Positions 42,681 to 54,829 are shown, numbered from the stretch's first letter. The stretch: 64,000 nt of DNA from Salarias fasciatus (GCF_902148845.1 NW_021941230.1:2546411-2610410); one strand, 5' to 3'. The notes: generated from the letters alone by a model not told the origin. Made by a program: numbers and translations.

Positions 42681-43362
42681 TGCCGACTCCCTCAGTGGTA
42701 CAGAGTTTCACTGAGCTTGCAAGACGAACGTCTCCGGGCCCAAGAAGAAAAGGCCTCGTCGCCTCTGTGGGCATTCTGACAATGAGCTCGGCCATAGCAC
42801 GTATTTTTTGCACAAAAAAATCTATTTTAAAAACAGAGTTTGGGAAAAAAAAATTAAAAGTGCTGGCCCAGACTCTGTGAAGGACCCCGTCTTGTCCAAT
42901 GATGATGTCGGAGGAGGTGAAGAACCGAATAATCATCCATCAGACAACAGTAAGTTACGCAACTTAAAGTTATTTCAGCTTTTAGTTACATTTATGAGAC
43001 GTATTCTCGAAGATAGGAAATCCTTTGGAGTGTCCTTCAGAGTGACCCTCAGAGTAACAAAGGTCTGTTGTTGAAAATGTAAACGTGCGACATAGTACAG
43101 ATTTATGTTTCTAATGTCAAGATGAGAATAGTAATTCTCAAGGCCTATGGCCACCGTCATGATCTCCTGCATGTCTTTGTGTGATTTTCTTTAGATGAAA
43201 CCACAGAGGACCAGAGTATTAATGTTGTCGGTGAGAGAGATGCAGTGGACGAAATACCATCAACTGACCCTTCAGACAGTGGTAAGCTTTGCTACACAAT
43301 GTAACGCTGCATTACTGCATAATAGTGTGTTCAAAAGTAGCACTGGATACTGATACTAAAAG

Positions 43363-44074
43363 CAGAGATGGCAAACGTACCCCAATTCTTTAAGTGGAAG
43401 TAAACGTATCTGTGTAAAAAATTACTTTGGCAAACATGAAAGTGCTGGTCCACATATCTACTCAAGTAAAAGTAAAGAGTACAGGCCCTGAAATGTACTC
43501 AAAAGAATTATGAAAGTAAAAAGTATTTTTATTGCACGCTTCACTACAAAGTTAGAAACCATTTCAACGTTGTATGAATATTGACTCATGAAACTTAGAT
43601 GGACCTGGTTTCTAAACTGTAGTGTCAAAACTCATCTCACAGACCGAACCCTTCAACTTTTTTAATAGTACGTCAATGCACCATGTACATGTTTATAATT
43701 AACAAAAACATTAAAGCATTTGCTTTTAATTCAGCTTTTTTTTTTTTTTAACAAAATGAAATAAGATTAACATAAAATGCAACGATTTACTGTGTAATTC
43801 AAACAGCTTTCTTTTTTAACAAAATAATATAATTAATTCAAAGAGATCTCTTTTAATTCACAATCAACTAATTTTGTTTTTACATATTTTTAACCTGAGT
43901 TACACAGCACACTCTTCTGTCCTTCACGGTCCTCTCCGCTGTCCATCTTCTATACTTCTTCTGGCTTCATCCTGCAGACGCTCTGACTAATTGTGACTGA
44001 CTGGCGGGAAGGCCGCCATGTCAGCCGCGTCTTTCAACATTTTAGTGGAAACCAGTTTTCATCACAGCCAAAAA

Positions 44075-44130
<56 letters not shown>

Positions 44131-44275
44131 ATTTGAAGAAGTAACAAGCTTTTTGGGAAAATGTAAGGAGTAGAAAGCACCAATATTAATATTCAAAATG
44201 TAGGGAGTAAAAGTAAAAAGTTGTCAGAAAAATAAATGCTTCTAAAAGTAAAAAGTACCTGAAAATTTGACATCG
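43363..44275. mobile_element. hAT-like MITE nested in left arm, one end deleted
   Basis: It starts CAGAGATGGC and is homologous, in inverse orientation, to the complete 927-base copy in the right arm (48894-49820). The far end and its flank are missing through a local deletion. It includes the ATAA repeat at 44071-44129. Confidence 0.75.
44071..44129. repeat. (AAAT)n microsatellite
   Basis: About 59 bases of TAAA repeats inside the nested MITE. The right-arm copy has only a degenerate short version. Confidence 0.95.
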
Positions 44276-46290
44276 CAGATGACCAAAGCATTCATCTTTT
44301 TCTGGACTCCAGTGAATCCGACTCAGAGGGGGATGAGGAAGTAAACCTTTATGTGGTGAGCATGGTTGACATAGAACACAGCAAGCATTACAAATGCATT
44401 ACACTTCAATCCATATGCATTCTAATTGTACTTATCCATTCAACCAAATTCACACAATGGTCCAGATCGCCTATTATGCTCTCTACATATCAACAGAATG
44501 AGGATTATCACACTCCACCTCAGTGATCGTCATCGGTCCCTGAATTGACACAATGAGCATCACCTGAAAAAATGCAGGACCGGAGCAGGAACTCACAAGT
44601 GGTGGTATTCATGTGCTTAATGACAGTCTTTTGTGAAGTAAATTGCACACACTGCTGGCATTTCACTTACAGGCTGACATCGATCACGTACTTGATTGTT
44701 GTCATTTGAGAGTGAAACTTGTTTTTGACCATCAAGCAGTCACAAATCCCTCCTCAGTCTTGATTTCATGGTTGTTTCACTTCAGTTTTAATGCAGTGAT
44801 GTCAAACCAGTTTTAGTTCAGGGGCCACATACAACCCCATTTGATCCCAACTGGCTCTGGTCTTTTTGAGCAACAATTTGAACAAGCTGGAATGTCTTAA
44901 GAAGAACAATATTAGGACTCAGTTTAACACATACACATTAAGATCACGGTTCATCTGTAAAAGGTGCAAATCATTTAGTCACAGCTATCTGGAATGGAGC
45001 AAAGCAATACTATTTTTTAACTTTATGATTAAAACAACGTGTTTACAACAAATTATTTTAAATGTACATTAATTTACCCATCTGTGTTGTAATTTATTTA
45101 TTTGAATTGCTCCGTACATTTTAAACTGTGCATTGCTGTATCGTAATCTCACTGTTTATTGATTTGTTTGATTTGATGTTGATTTCTTCTTCACATTTGC
45201 CGAGGATGACACTCTTACCGAGGAGGAAGAAGGGGAAATCCTCGCTGATGAGCACAGTGATGTCTTCCCTGACATGCAAGAGGCAGAGGGACACGGAAGT
45301 GCTCAGTCTTCAACAAAATCTGAAGATTTGTTGATGAAAGTTTTTTGCCATGATGCTTTTGTCATGGCATGCCACCTTCAGGGTTTCTGACAATGCTATC
45401 ACAGCTCTGCTTTTGTGCCTCAAACAGTTCATGTGGATTATTAGGAATGTTCTTGCTGCCCTTGCAAGCAGCATCCCAAAGACCTTATTCTCCCTCAGGA
45501 AATGGACAGGTGTCCTTCGTGATGATTTCTTGCAGTGTGTGGTTTGCCCAAGATGTATGACTGTAACACGCCAGCTGAGACTTATGAACTAAGACGGGAT
45601 GGGACAAAGGCATGCAGACCGTGTGCTCACATCCCATTTCATAACCACCCACAGAAGAGATCTGCACTCAGGAGGAAATGTGGCTCTGAGCTGTTAAGAA
45701 AGTCAAGATCCTCCCTGGGCAGAGAATATATCCACCCAGTACGACCGTACTGTTACAAAAGCATTGTGAAGTCTCTTGAAGCAATTGTGAAAAGGCCTGG
45801 AACTGAAGCGAAATGTGAGGAATGGCGAAAACGTAAAATACCAGAGGGTGTATTAGGGGATGTATATGATGGAAAAGTATGGCAGGATCACCAGGATGTG
45901 GATGGGAAGCCTTTCCTGGCAGAGCCAAATAATTTGGCCCTTATGTTGAATGTCGACTGGTTCCAGCCTTTCAAAAATGCACCTTATTCAGTCGGAGCCA
46001 TCGACTTGGTTATTTTGAATCTCCCTGGTGAGGACCGTTTTAAAGAAGAAAATATGATTCTTGTTGGGTTAATACCTGGTCCAAAGGAGCCATCACTCAA
46101 CATCGATGTTTTCTTAGACCCACTGGTTGACGAGCTCCAGCAACTCTGGCATGGTGTGATTTTGGAAGACAGCTCTTTCACAGGATCTCAACTTTACAGA
46201 GCAGCTCTGCTTTGCCTGTCATGAGATATTCCCGCAACACGAAAATGTGGAGGCTTTGATGGACATGGGGCGTACAGAGGTAAATTAGAA

Positions 46291-47189
46291 ATGTTCCAAC
46301 ATACACTTTTCAGTATGTAATTATTTGACTTTTATATTGACAGTTGATTTGCATGCAGCGACATGCAGCTGTTCACATTGTTGATGGTGCAATAGTTGGT
46401 TTGTTTCATTGAATATTCAACTCTAACTTTGTGTATGTGTGTGTGTGTACAGTCAGTATGATTATATATACAGGAACTAAATATCAAATAGGTTTCCTCT
46501 TTTCCTCTCTTTCCTTGGGGGAGGTCAGCACTGTCTCAGCTCAGTAAATGCTAATCTGATGGCTTGGGTGAGGCAGCTAACTTTGCTGCTTGTTATGGCC
46601 ACTTTCTGCTTGTTTCAGCCGTGGGGGAGGGATAACAATACCAGGGCTGCAGCCTTTGTCTGTCTGCCTGTTTATTTGTTAGCAATGTAACATGAAAGGT
46701 TCTGAGTGGATTTTAATGAAACCTTCAGGAAATGTTGACAATGGGACAGGGAACTGCTGATTACATTTTGGACATGTTCTGGATTTCCAAAATGAGAAAA
46801 TGCCACTAAAAATGGGTAAAGAGTTGATCCCTATTAAAAAACAGACTGAAGTTCATTTTTCACAATCAGAATCACAAGTTTTATTGAAAAGTAAAAATGT
46901 ACAAATCATAAGACAAATGTTAAAAAGTTACAATACAAGTATTTCCAAAAAACAAACATGCAAAAAAATGAAACTTTACAAAAAAATAGAAAAATACTAA
47001 AAAAAAGAAGAGAAAATTCAATTATGTACAAAAAAGGGAGAGGGGCAAGAGAAGGGCAGAGAGCTTAATCCAGCCAGTCCAGGTCTCGTCCTTCTCCACA
47101 GAATTGTTTTCTGTTTACTCCTTGGTTACATATATTTGCTCTGGATTTTCCATTTGCTTATATTCCTAACCCTATATTAACACTGTAAT
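46291..47189. other. Spacer between inverted CACTA-like arms
   Basis: Non-duplicated sequence between the arms. It contains probable intron sequence of the left transposase and an A-rich stretch (46840-47030). No gene is recognised. Confidence 0.5.
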
Positions 47190-50100
47190 TGCAGTGTTCC
47201 CAACATTTCGCTTCAATTCCAGGCCTTTTCACAATTGCTTCAAGAGACTTCACAATGCTTTTGTAACAGTATGGTCGTACTGGGTGGATATATTCTCTGC
47301 CCAGGGAGGATCTTGACTTTAACAGTTCAGAGCCACATTTCCTCCTGAGTGCAGATCTCCTCTGTGGGTGGTTATGAAATGGGATGTAAGCACACGGTCT
47401 GCATGCCTTTGTCCCATCCCGTCTTAGTTCATAAGTCTCAGCTGGCGTGTTACAGTCATACATCTTGGGCAAACCACACACTGCAAGAAATCCTCACGAA
47501 GGACGCCTGTCCATTTCCTGAGGGAGAATAAGGTCTTTGGGATGCTGCTTGCAAGGGCAGCAAGAACATTCCTAATAATCCACATGAATTGTTTGAGGCA
47601 CAAAAGCAGAGCTGTGATAGCATTGTCAGAAACCCTGAAGGTGGCTTGCCATGACAAAAGCATCATGGCAAAAACTTTCACCAACAAATCTTCTGATTTT
47701 GTTGAAGACTGAGCACTTCCGTGTCCCTCTGCCTCTTGCATGTCAGGGAAGACATCACTGTGCTCATCAGCAAGGATTTCCCCTTCTTCCTCCTCGGTAA
47801 GAGTGTCATCCTCGGCAAATGTGAAGAAGAAATCAACATCAAATCAAACAAATAGATAAACAGTGAGATTACGATACAGCAATGCACAATTTAAAACGTA
47901 CGGAGTAATTCAAATAAATAAATTACAACACAGATGGGTAAATGAATGTAAATTTAAAATATTTTTTTGTAAACAAGTTGTTTTAATCATAAAGTTAAAA
48001 AATAGTATTGCTTTGCTCCATTCCAGATAGCTGTGACTAAATGAGTTGCACCTTTTACAGATGAACTGTGATCTTAATGTGTATGTGTTAAACTGAGTCC
48101 TAATATTGTTCTTCTTAAGACATTCCAGCTTGTTCAAATTGTTGCTCAAAAAGACCTGAGCCACTTGGGATCAAATGGGGTTGTATGTGGCCCCTGAACT
48201 AAAAATGGTTTGACATCACTGCATTAAAACTGAAGTGAAACAACCATGAAATCAAGACTGAGGAGGGATTAGTGACTGCTTGATGGTCAAAAACAAGTTT
48301 CACTCTCAAATGAAAGCAATCAAGTACGTGATCGATGTCAGTCTGTAAGTCAAATGCCAGCAGTGTGTGAAATTTACTTCACAAAAGACTGTCATTAAGC
48401 ACATGAATACCACCACTTGTGAGTTCCTGCTCCGGTTCTGCATTTTTTCAGGTGATGCTCATTGTGTCAATTCAGGGACCGATGACGATCACTAAGGTGG
48501 AGTGTGATAATCCTTATTCTGTTGATATGTAGAGAGCATAATAGGCGATCTGGACCATTGTGTGAATTTGGTTGAATGGATAAGTACAATTAGAATGCAT
48601 ATGGATTGAAGTGTAATGCATTTGTAATGCTTTGTGTGTTCTATGTCAACCATGCTCACCACATAAAGGTTTACTTCCTCATCCCCCTCTGAATCGGATT
48701 CACTGGAGTCCAGAAAAAGATGAATGCTTTGGTCATCTGGGATGTCATCTGAAAAAAAAGAAACACATAAGAAGTTCTGTAGGGACACATCAAATTAGAT
48801 GTTAAACGTTTGTGACGAGCTAATACACCAATTAGTAGGTACATCTGTGTTATATACTATGCTTTATTCTCAAATTTGTATTTTACTTTTTAGCAGTGAT
48901 GGCAAGTAACAAAGTACAAATACTTTGTTACTGTACTTAAGTAAAATTTTCAGGTACTTTTTAGTTTTAGAAGCATTTATTTTTCTGACAACTTTTTACT
49001 TTTACTCCCTGCATTTTGAATATGAATATCGGTTCTTTCTACTCCTTACATTTTCCCAAAAAGCTTGTTACTTATATAAATATATATTATCTATTTATTT
49101 ATATATTTATTTTTGGCTGTGACGAAAACTGGTTTCCGCTGAAATGTTGAAAGACGCGGCTGACATGGCGGCCTTCCCGCCAGTCAGTCACAATTAGTCA
49201 GAGCGTCTGCAGGATGAAGTCAGAAGAAGTATAGAAGATGGACAGCGGAGAGGACCATGAAGGACAGAAGAGTGTGCTGTGTAACTCAGGTTAAAAATAT
49301 GAAAAAACAAAATTAGTTGATTGTGAATTAAAATAGATCTCTTTGAATTAATTATATTATTTTGTTAAAAAAAGAAAACTGTTTGAATTACACAGTAAAT
49401 CGTTGCATTTTATATTAATCTTATTTCATTTTGTTAAAAAAAAAAGCTGAATTAAAAGAAAATGCTTTAATGTTTTTGTTAATTATAAACATGTACATGG
49501 TGCATTGACGTACTATTAAAAAAAGTTGAAGGGTTCGGTCTATGAGATGAGTTTTGACACGACCGTTTAGAAACCAGGTCCATCTAAGTTTCATGAGTCA
49601 ATATTCATACAACGTTGAAATGGTTTCTAACTTTGTAGTGAAGCGTGCAATAAAAATACTTTTTACTTTTCATAATTCTTTTGAGTACATTTCAGGGCCT
49701 GTACTCTTTACTTTTACTTGAGTAGATATGTGGACCAGCACTTTCATGTTTGCCAAAGTAATTTTTTACACAGATACTTTTACTTCCACTCAAAGAATTG
49801 GGGCACTGTTACCATCTCTGCTTTTTAGTATCAGTATCCAGTGCTACTTTTGAACACACTATTATGCAGTAATGCAGCGTTACATTGTGTACAAAGCTTA
49901 CCACTGTCTGAAGGGTCAGTTGATGGTTTTTCGACCACTGCATCTCTCTCACCGACAACATTAATACTCTGGTCCTCTGTGGTTTCATCTAAAGAAAATC
50001 ACACAAAGACATGCAGGAGATCATGACGGTGGCCATAGGCCTTGAGAATTACCATTTTCATCTTGACATTAGAAATATAAATCTGTACTATGTCGCACGT

Positions 50101-50500
50101 TTACATTTTCAACAACAGACCATTGTTACTGGGAGGGTCACTCTGAAGGACACTCCAAAGGATTTCCTATCTTCGAGAATACGTCTCATAAATGTAACTA
50201 AAAGTTGAAATAACTTTAAGTTGCGTAACTTACTGTTGTCTGATGGATGATTATTCGGTTCTTCACCTCCTCCGACATCATCATTGGACAAGACGGGGTC
50301 CTTCACAGTGTCTGGGCCAGCCCTTTTCATTTTTTTTTTTTCCCAAACTCTGTTTTTAAAATAGATTTTTTTGTGCAAAAAATACGTGCTATGGCCGAGC
50401 TCATTGTCAGAATGCCCACAGAGGCGACGAGGCCTTTTCTTCTTGGGCCCGGAGACGTTCATCTTGCGAGCTCAGTGAAACTCTGTACAACTGAGGGAGT
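47190..50500 (-). pseudogene. CACTA/EnSpm-like transposase, right copy, 3'-truncated
   Basis: Minus strand. Exon 1 at about 50250-50500 reads GPKKKRPRRLCGHSDNELGH and STYFLHKKIYFKN. Acidic exons follow near 49900-49990 and 48660-48750 (DDIPDDQSIHLFLDSSESDS), then 47820-47424 and the zinc region CGLPKMYDCNTP/ACRPCAYIPFHNHPQ at 47380-47481. It stops near 47200 and lacks the NVDWFQPF block kept in the left copy. Confidence 0.8.
48894..49820. mobile_element. hAT-like MITE (927 bp) with exact 8-bp target duplication
   Basis: Ends are CAGTGATGGCAAGTAAC and reverse-complement CAGAGATGGTAAC. It is flanked by CTTTTTAG at 48886-48893 and 49821-49828. Its sequence (AGTACAAATACTTTGTTAC type) is a common fish repeat. 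The same insertion is present in the left arm. Confidence 0.9.
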
Positions 50501-50509
50501 CGGCATGTT

Positions 50510-50650
50510 TGTTTACTTCTTGACATTCTGCGTCGCTCACGTCGTTACGTTGCAGTGTCCGTCCCTATGGTCCGTCCAATCACATGCGAAGTCAGGATCA
50601 CATGGTAGCCTCGCGAGACTTCTTAACCGCGCGAAACGCAGATAAACAAA
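50510..50650. promoter_or_regulatory. Putative bidirectional promoter of CACTA-like element, right copy
   Basis: Counterpart of 42541-42680. CCTCGCGAGA is kept at 50609-50618. The CRE-like TTACGTCA of the left copy reads CACGTCG here, so that site appears lost. Confidence 0.4.
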
Positions 50651-50659
50651 TCATTTTGG

Positions 50660-52090
50660 AAAGTGTTCCTGCAATGGCTGCGCGTTATCTTCCATTCGAC
50701 TCGCCACAAACTCGATCGGGACGGGCTGATTTTGTTCCGGTCAGTCCCGCGACAGAGACTGAAAAACATTTGGATCTCTATCAGCAGGCCGTCTCGTCAG
50801 GTCTCACAGACTGAGGCAAAGCTGGAGGAGAAGCTGGAAACGACTGTGGCAGCATCGGAGCTCAGGCTGCAGGAGTGAATAGACGGCCTGGAAGCCAAAC
50901 TAAACAGCTGCTCCTGCGGGCAAGTGGTGAAGCGTAAAAGATGAGCCCACAGTCCGAAAACTGCGGTAAGAATGAACCAATTTGAAGGATGTTTTTAATG
51001 ATTTTTACTGCAATGATATCAAATGGCAACGTTAAGTAGTGATATCATGTAGTCCTCCATCTTTGCTCACAAACATGCCTGTTTCTCTCTCGTACTTTTA
51101 GGAAACCGTTTTTAGGCTTCACAACTCGGAAGGAAACGTCTTGCTTTGCGAACCGGAGCAAGGGTGAGACTTTTTGAAAATGATTTATACAACTGTAAGA
51201 TTCTGCTTTGAGTGGAGAATGAAAGTTCTGATCTGTTTTCACAGACTGGGCTCGCGTCACAATGAGGCTGTGACTACATATTTGGTGAAAACCATCATCG
51301 CAAGTCCAGATTTTCAGGATGTGGACTCAGACGTAATTTTATGTAAGTAGCCAGTTTAAAATGGGTTTAGATCCCCCCCGCCCCTGCCCCCAAAAAGAGG
51401 GTTCAAACATCTTCGTTTTGCCGTTTACAGCTGCCTGTAAAACATATTTTGAAACTCTACGGAGGAGCTTCTGCCTCAGGCAACAGGACAGGGCAGATCA
51501 GAAGGACGCCATGAAGTCTGCTGCACAGAGTCGTCAGAGAAGACAGAGTAAAATATTTTAATTTGATTCATTACATTGTGTGTTTTGTATACGATGTGGT
51601 TAGAATACTATTGCTGGTCCCTAAGGCTTTATTTTTCTGTTCCAGCTGTGAAGCACTGACTGGTATTGATCTCCTGTACTGATTGTGTTCACAGCTGCTG
51701 GATTCACGGAGGAAAGTCCTTGCTCCAGACGAAGTGGAGTTCTGGAAGGGCATTACGACCGACTTGATGGCCGATGAAGAGGATGGCTGCGTTGATGGTG
51801 TACATGGATGGATAGTGAGGCCGCCATCCTTCTGTGTCAGGAGCTTTCTGACCTGAGTGCAGCCTTGCAGACACGGCTTGACGCTGATGCTCAGTACATA
51901 GCCATACATCACAGAAGGCTGCCGAGTGGACAAATATCAAACAGAACGAAACCATATAAATACGACCCGGAGGCAGCAACAGAGTTTTTCTCTTCTTCTT
52001 TCTCGATTAACTTTGACGCTGCAGCTTTAAAAAATGTCGGCGTTCAGCGCCCCTCGATCCGCTCGTTTCATTACATCCAATTCTTCTGAA
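50660..52090 (+). pseudogene. CACTA-like element second gene, right copy
   Basis: Plus-strand blocks in order: coiled-coil at about 50800-50940 (TEAKLEEKLETTVAASELRL); about 51120-51165 (RLHNSEGNVLLCEPEQG); about 51430-51545 (CKTYFETLRRSFCLRQQD, KDAMKSAAQSRQRR); about 51700-51960 (SRRKVLAPDEVEFWKGITTD, then after a frame change LQTRLDADAQYIAIHHRRLP). GT-AG-like boundaries separate the blocks. Stops and frame changes make it inactive. Function not recognised. Confidence 0.55.
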
Positions 52091-52564
52091 ACTGCCATAA
52101 AATAAACCGTCTCCATACGAGGCGAAACGCGAACCGCGGGCCGCCATCTTGGAATATTGCGTCGTCACGACGGAGCAGAACGACCAGAATGAAGTCGCCT
52201 CATCAGCAGATAATTCAGCTTCCAAAGGAGAACGAACCCGCCGGTTTATTCAGATTCAAACTGAATTCCAAAGTGTTGGGGTGTTTACATGGTTATTTTA
52301 GAGCAGAATGAGGCTTCATTTGGATTCATAGAGGAATAAAAAGTCCCAGGTGAACACATGGAGTGTGCTGTCAGTGACACCAACCGTTCTGATGAAAACA
52401 ACAAAACGAGGAAGTTTTATAGAACACCATGGACTGGCAGCCCTTTATACACCTCCGTTATCACGGAGCAGTAATACTAGTAGTAGTTTTACTATTCTAT
52501 ATATTTCCATGTCATTTATTTCAGCTTTAATTTATAACAATCAGTTGAGTCCTTCTGCTCCTTG
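52091..52564. other. Intergenic, no gene recognised
   Basis: The outer boundary of the CACTA-like right arm probably lies here, but no terminal repeat is seen. Confidence 0.4.
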
Positions 52565-52635
52565 GGCATTTGGTCTCGGAGTATGATTCTCACTGAGGGT
52601 GTGAGAGGTCCCGGGTTCAATTCCCGGACGAGCCC
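52565..52635 (+). pseudogene. tRNA-Pro (AGG) pseudogene
   Basis: The 3' half is intact (CCCGGGTTCAATTCCCGG, ACGAGCCC). The 5' acceptor strand is GGCATTT instead of GGCTCGT, and invariant T33 is replaced by G. Confidence 0.75.
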
Positions 52636-52802
52636 TTGGAATTATGATTCACTCTTCAACAAGTGGCTTTCAGCTTTGCTCATCAACCAGGATCCCTTTG
52701 AGTTAAACTCCAGAAGCTTCTCTGACTTTGTGTTGGAGGTTTGTCTGATCTCATGTTCATGACCAGCAGCAGCATTTCCACTGTCAACAAGGAGACGGAG
52801 CC

Positions 52803-53206
52803 GAACGGCCCGAACGCACTGGACGCGGAAGCGCCGCGCGCGGTAGCGCCGCGCACGGCGCTTCTGATCGCCTCCCATGTTAACCTATCTGACCGGCCGC
52901 ACCGAACGCGCAGTGGAGCGCCGCGCGCGCCGCGGCTCGCGCTCTGCAGCGCGCCCGCTCCGCTTCGTTCTATTTTTCACGCGAGCCGCAAGCGCCGGGA
53001 GCGCCATATGTCAAGCTGGATCAAGCAGATCGGACCAGAAAGGAAGTCGGAAACAGAAAAGGCAAGAGAATCCGGTCAATTTTCAAAATATAACAAATTA
53101 AATGACGATTAGTTACGGGCGGTGTTGCTCGTCCGTCTATAATTTGTCACTTGGGTCTAATCACAAGACAGATGGACACACAAACAGACATACGCATGTA
53201 CGCACC

Positions 53207-53252
<46 letters not shown>

Positions 53253-53547
53253 ACACACACACACACAGCGACAGACATTCACGTGATGCAGAAAAAAAGA
53301 GGACAGGAGGAGAAAAAGTCTCTCCACAGGTCACCAAAACACACATCCATACTGGCAGAGCGAGACAGAGGGAACAGGGAACAAACGTGAAAACCGAGAG
53401 CTGACGGAGCGAGCCGAGTGCAGCCGATGTGTGACCAGCGCGGAGAGCGCAGGCGCCTCCAGTGCGAACAGCCAAGCGCCGGCGCGGAGACGCGCGCGGC
53501 GCGCGCGGCGCCTCCGCTACGCTTCCGCGTCCAGTGCGTTCCCGGCG
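52803..53547. mobile_element. GC-rich MITE inserted into duplication block C
   Basis: Inverted ends share GAACGCACTGGACGCGGAAG. The paralogous site at 39137-39150 (GGAGCCTGAGAGCTC) is uninterrupted and defines the insertion. The element is extremely CpG-rich at both ends with a CA microsatellite inside. No clear target duplication and no transposase. Confidence 0.75.
53211..53267. repeat. (CA)n microsatellite
   Basis: About 57 bases of CA repeats within the GC-rich MITE. Confidence 0.95.
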
Positions 53548-53851
53548 TGAGAGCTCTCACAAAGTTCCACCTGGGAGCAGTTTCTAAAAAGTAGTGTTTT
53601 CAGTGTCTCCAGCACTGTTGTGGTGTAAACAGACACCAAAACACAGTGAGAGTTTAGTGTTTCCTCTTGAAGCCTCTGCAGTGTAAACAGCCTTATTTTC
53701 AGGCAGCAGACCAAAACAGTGTTGTCAGACAGAAGAGCTGGAGGACATGGTTCCTGGAGAGAAGCAGAGCTGAGTCCTCCAGTGGTTTCATTTAGGATGT
53801 GAGGGACTCAGCAGCACAGCGGCCCAGCAGGAGTCATGGCTGAGTGACGCT

Positions 53852-54700
53852 GCAACACTGGAGGAAACTCTTTTCTACACTCACTCTTTGATCGGGGAGC
53901 AGTTTGGACTTTATCATTTAGACTTTAGCTTCATAATCCATCATATTGAATTGAAATACTCTGATGTTATCATTTAATACCCAGCAGGTCTGAGTCACAT
54001 GCCCCAAAATTCTTATATGGAGATTTTTTCTCAAAATGAAGAAATACAACATAAACCTGATATACAAAGATTTACCACAGAAACAATTCTGGATCAAAGT
54101 CACTGACAAACTGCAACACAGACACTTTTATAACCACAAAATCAACATGTGAATTCTCCAGAAAAATGGTGAAAAAAGTGGGATGCATTAATAAATGTGT
54201 TTGTGGAGTTTAATCAGCTGTCAAAGTGATTTTAGTTGAGAGAGAAACTGGAGGAGGTCAGAGCAGAGAAATGACAACAGAATGATGAACAAACATCCAC
54301 AAATCCAAATGTTTTAGTGTGAATAAATAGAAGAGCTGCATGAAAATGTAAAATCTTCAAAATCAGTTCAGCTTCAACATCATGTCAGTTTTAAACTTTG
54401 TATCCTGGAGCAGCGTCCAGTGAAACGTCTCTTTCAATCCTGCTGCAGCTGAAAATGCAACAATGACTCAACTCTCTGCACAGTCATCTCACCGGCCGCA
54501 CTGGAGCCTCTGGAGTCCCTGGTTTGGCCCACAGACCAGGTGTTTGACAGGGCTGAGCACAATGAGAGAAAAGCTGAAGGAAAGCCTCCCTCCTGATTGG
54601 ACGAGACAGAGAGAGGACAAAGGAGGACCTGAGGACGCTCAGCGAGGACCAGCTGAGGAAACACACTCAGGCAGCGACCTGAAGACTGTCCAGGCTGTCA
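53852..54700. other. Intergenic, no gene recognised
   Basis: AT-rich sequence with no recognisable coding signature. Confidence 0.4.
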
Positions 54701-54745
54701 GGAGGCTTCATCACCTGCCTGGTTTATGATGACAACCTATGTGTC

Positions 54746-54817
54746 GGCTTGTTGCTCCAGGAGTATGATTCTCCCTTTGGGTGTGAGAGGTCCTGGGTTA
54801 AATTCCTGGACAAGCCC
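54746..54817 (+). tRNA. tRNA-Pro-like (anticodon TGG), possibly a pseudogene
   Basis: 72 bases. The acceptor stem GGCTTGT/ACAAGCC shows compensating change relative to the AGG copy. The anticodon loop is TTTGGGT. Against function: one mismatch in the anticodon stem and A in place of the invariant C56 in the T-loop. Confidence 0.5.
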
Positions 54818-54829
54818 TTCAGTCGTCAT

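Larger units (their letters stand above)
42690..46270 (+). pseudogene. CACTA/EnSpm-like transposase (Transposase_21 type), left copy
   Basis: Exon 1, at about 42690-42950, encodes GPRRKG and, in the coding frame, CGHSDNELGHSTYFLHKKIY, a degraded zinc-type start with Cys replaced by Ser. Small acidic exons lie at about 43195-43281 and 44280-44355. The core runs from about 45200 to 46224: EEEEGEILADEHSDVFPDMQ; CGLPKMYDCNTP; ACRPCAHIPFHNHPQ (zinc ligands); VYDGKVWQDH; NVDWFQPFKNAPYSVGAIDL; LIPGPKEPS. The latter blocks are diagnostic for the family. A stop after ALLCLS (46224) and earlier frame changes at 45360-45540 break it. Confidence 0.8.
40275..46290 (+). mobile_element. CACTA/EnSpm-like transposon copy, left arm of inverted duplication
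   Basis: It carries a plus-strand transposase gene (about 42690-46270) and a divergent minus-strand second gene (about 40290-42540). Positions 40275-45818 match 47203-51660 in inverse orientation. It is truncated at 40275, where the right arm continues, and no terminal inverted repeats of the element could be located. It contains two nested hAT insertions. Confidence 0.75.
47203..52090 (-). mobile_element. CACTA/EnSpm-like transposon copy, right arm of inverted duplication
   Basis: Mirror image of 40275-45818 up to 51660, then continuing further through the second gene than the left arm does. Its outer end is not resolved. The arms differ by indels and an extra hAT insertion on the left, but are otherwise highly similar. 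Confidence 0.75.
52580..53851 (+). repeat. Local duplication block C, interrupted copy
   Basis: Matches 38950-39441 apart from the GC-rich insertion at 52803-53547. Confidence 0.8.
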
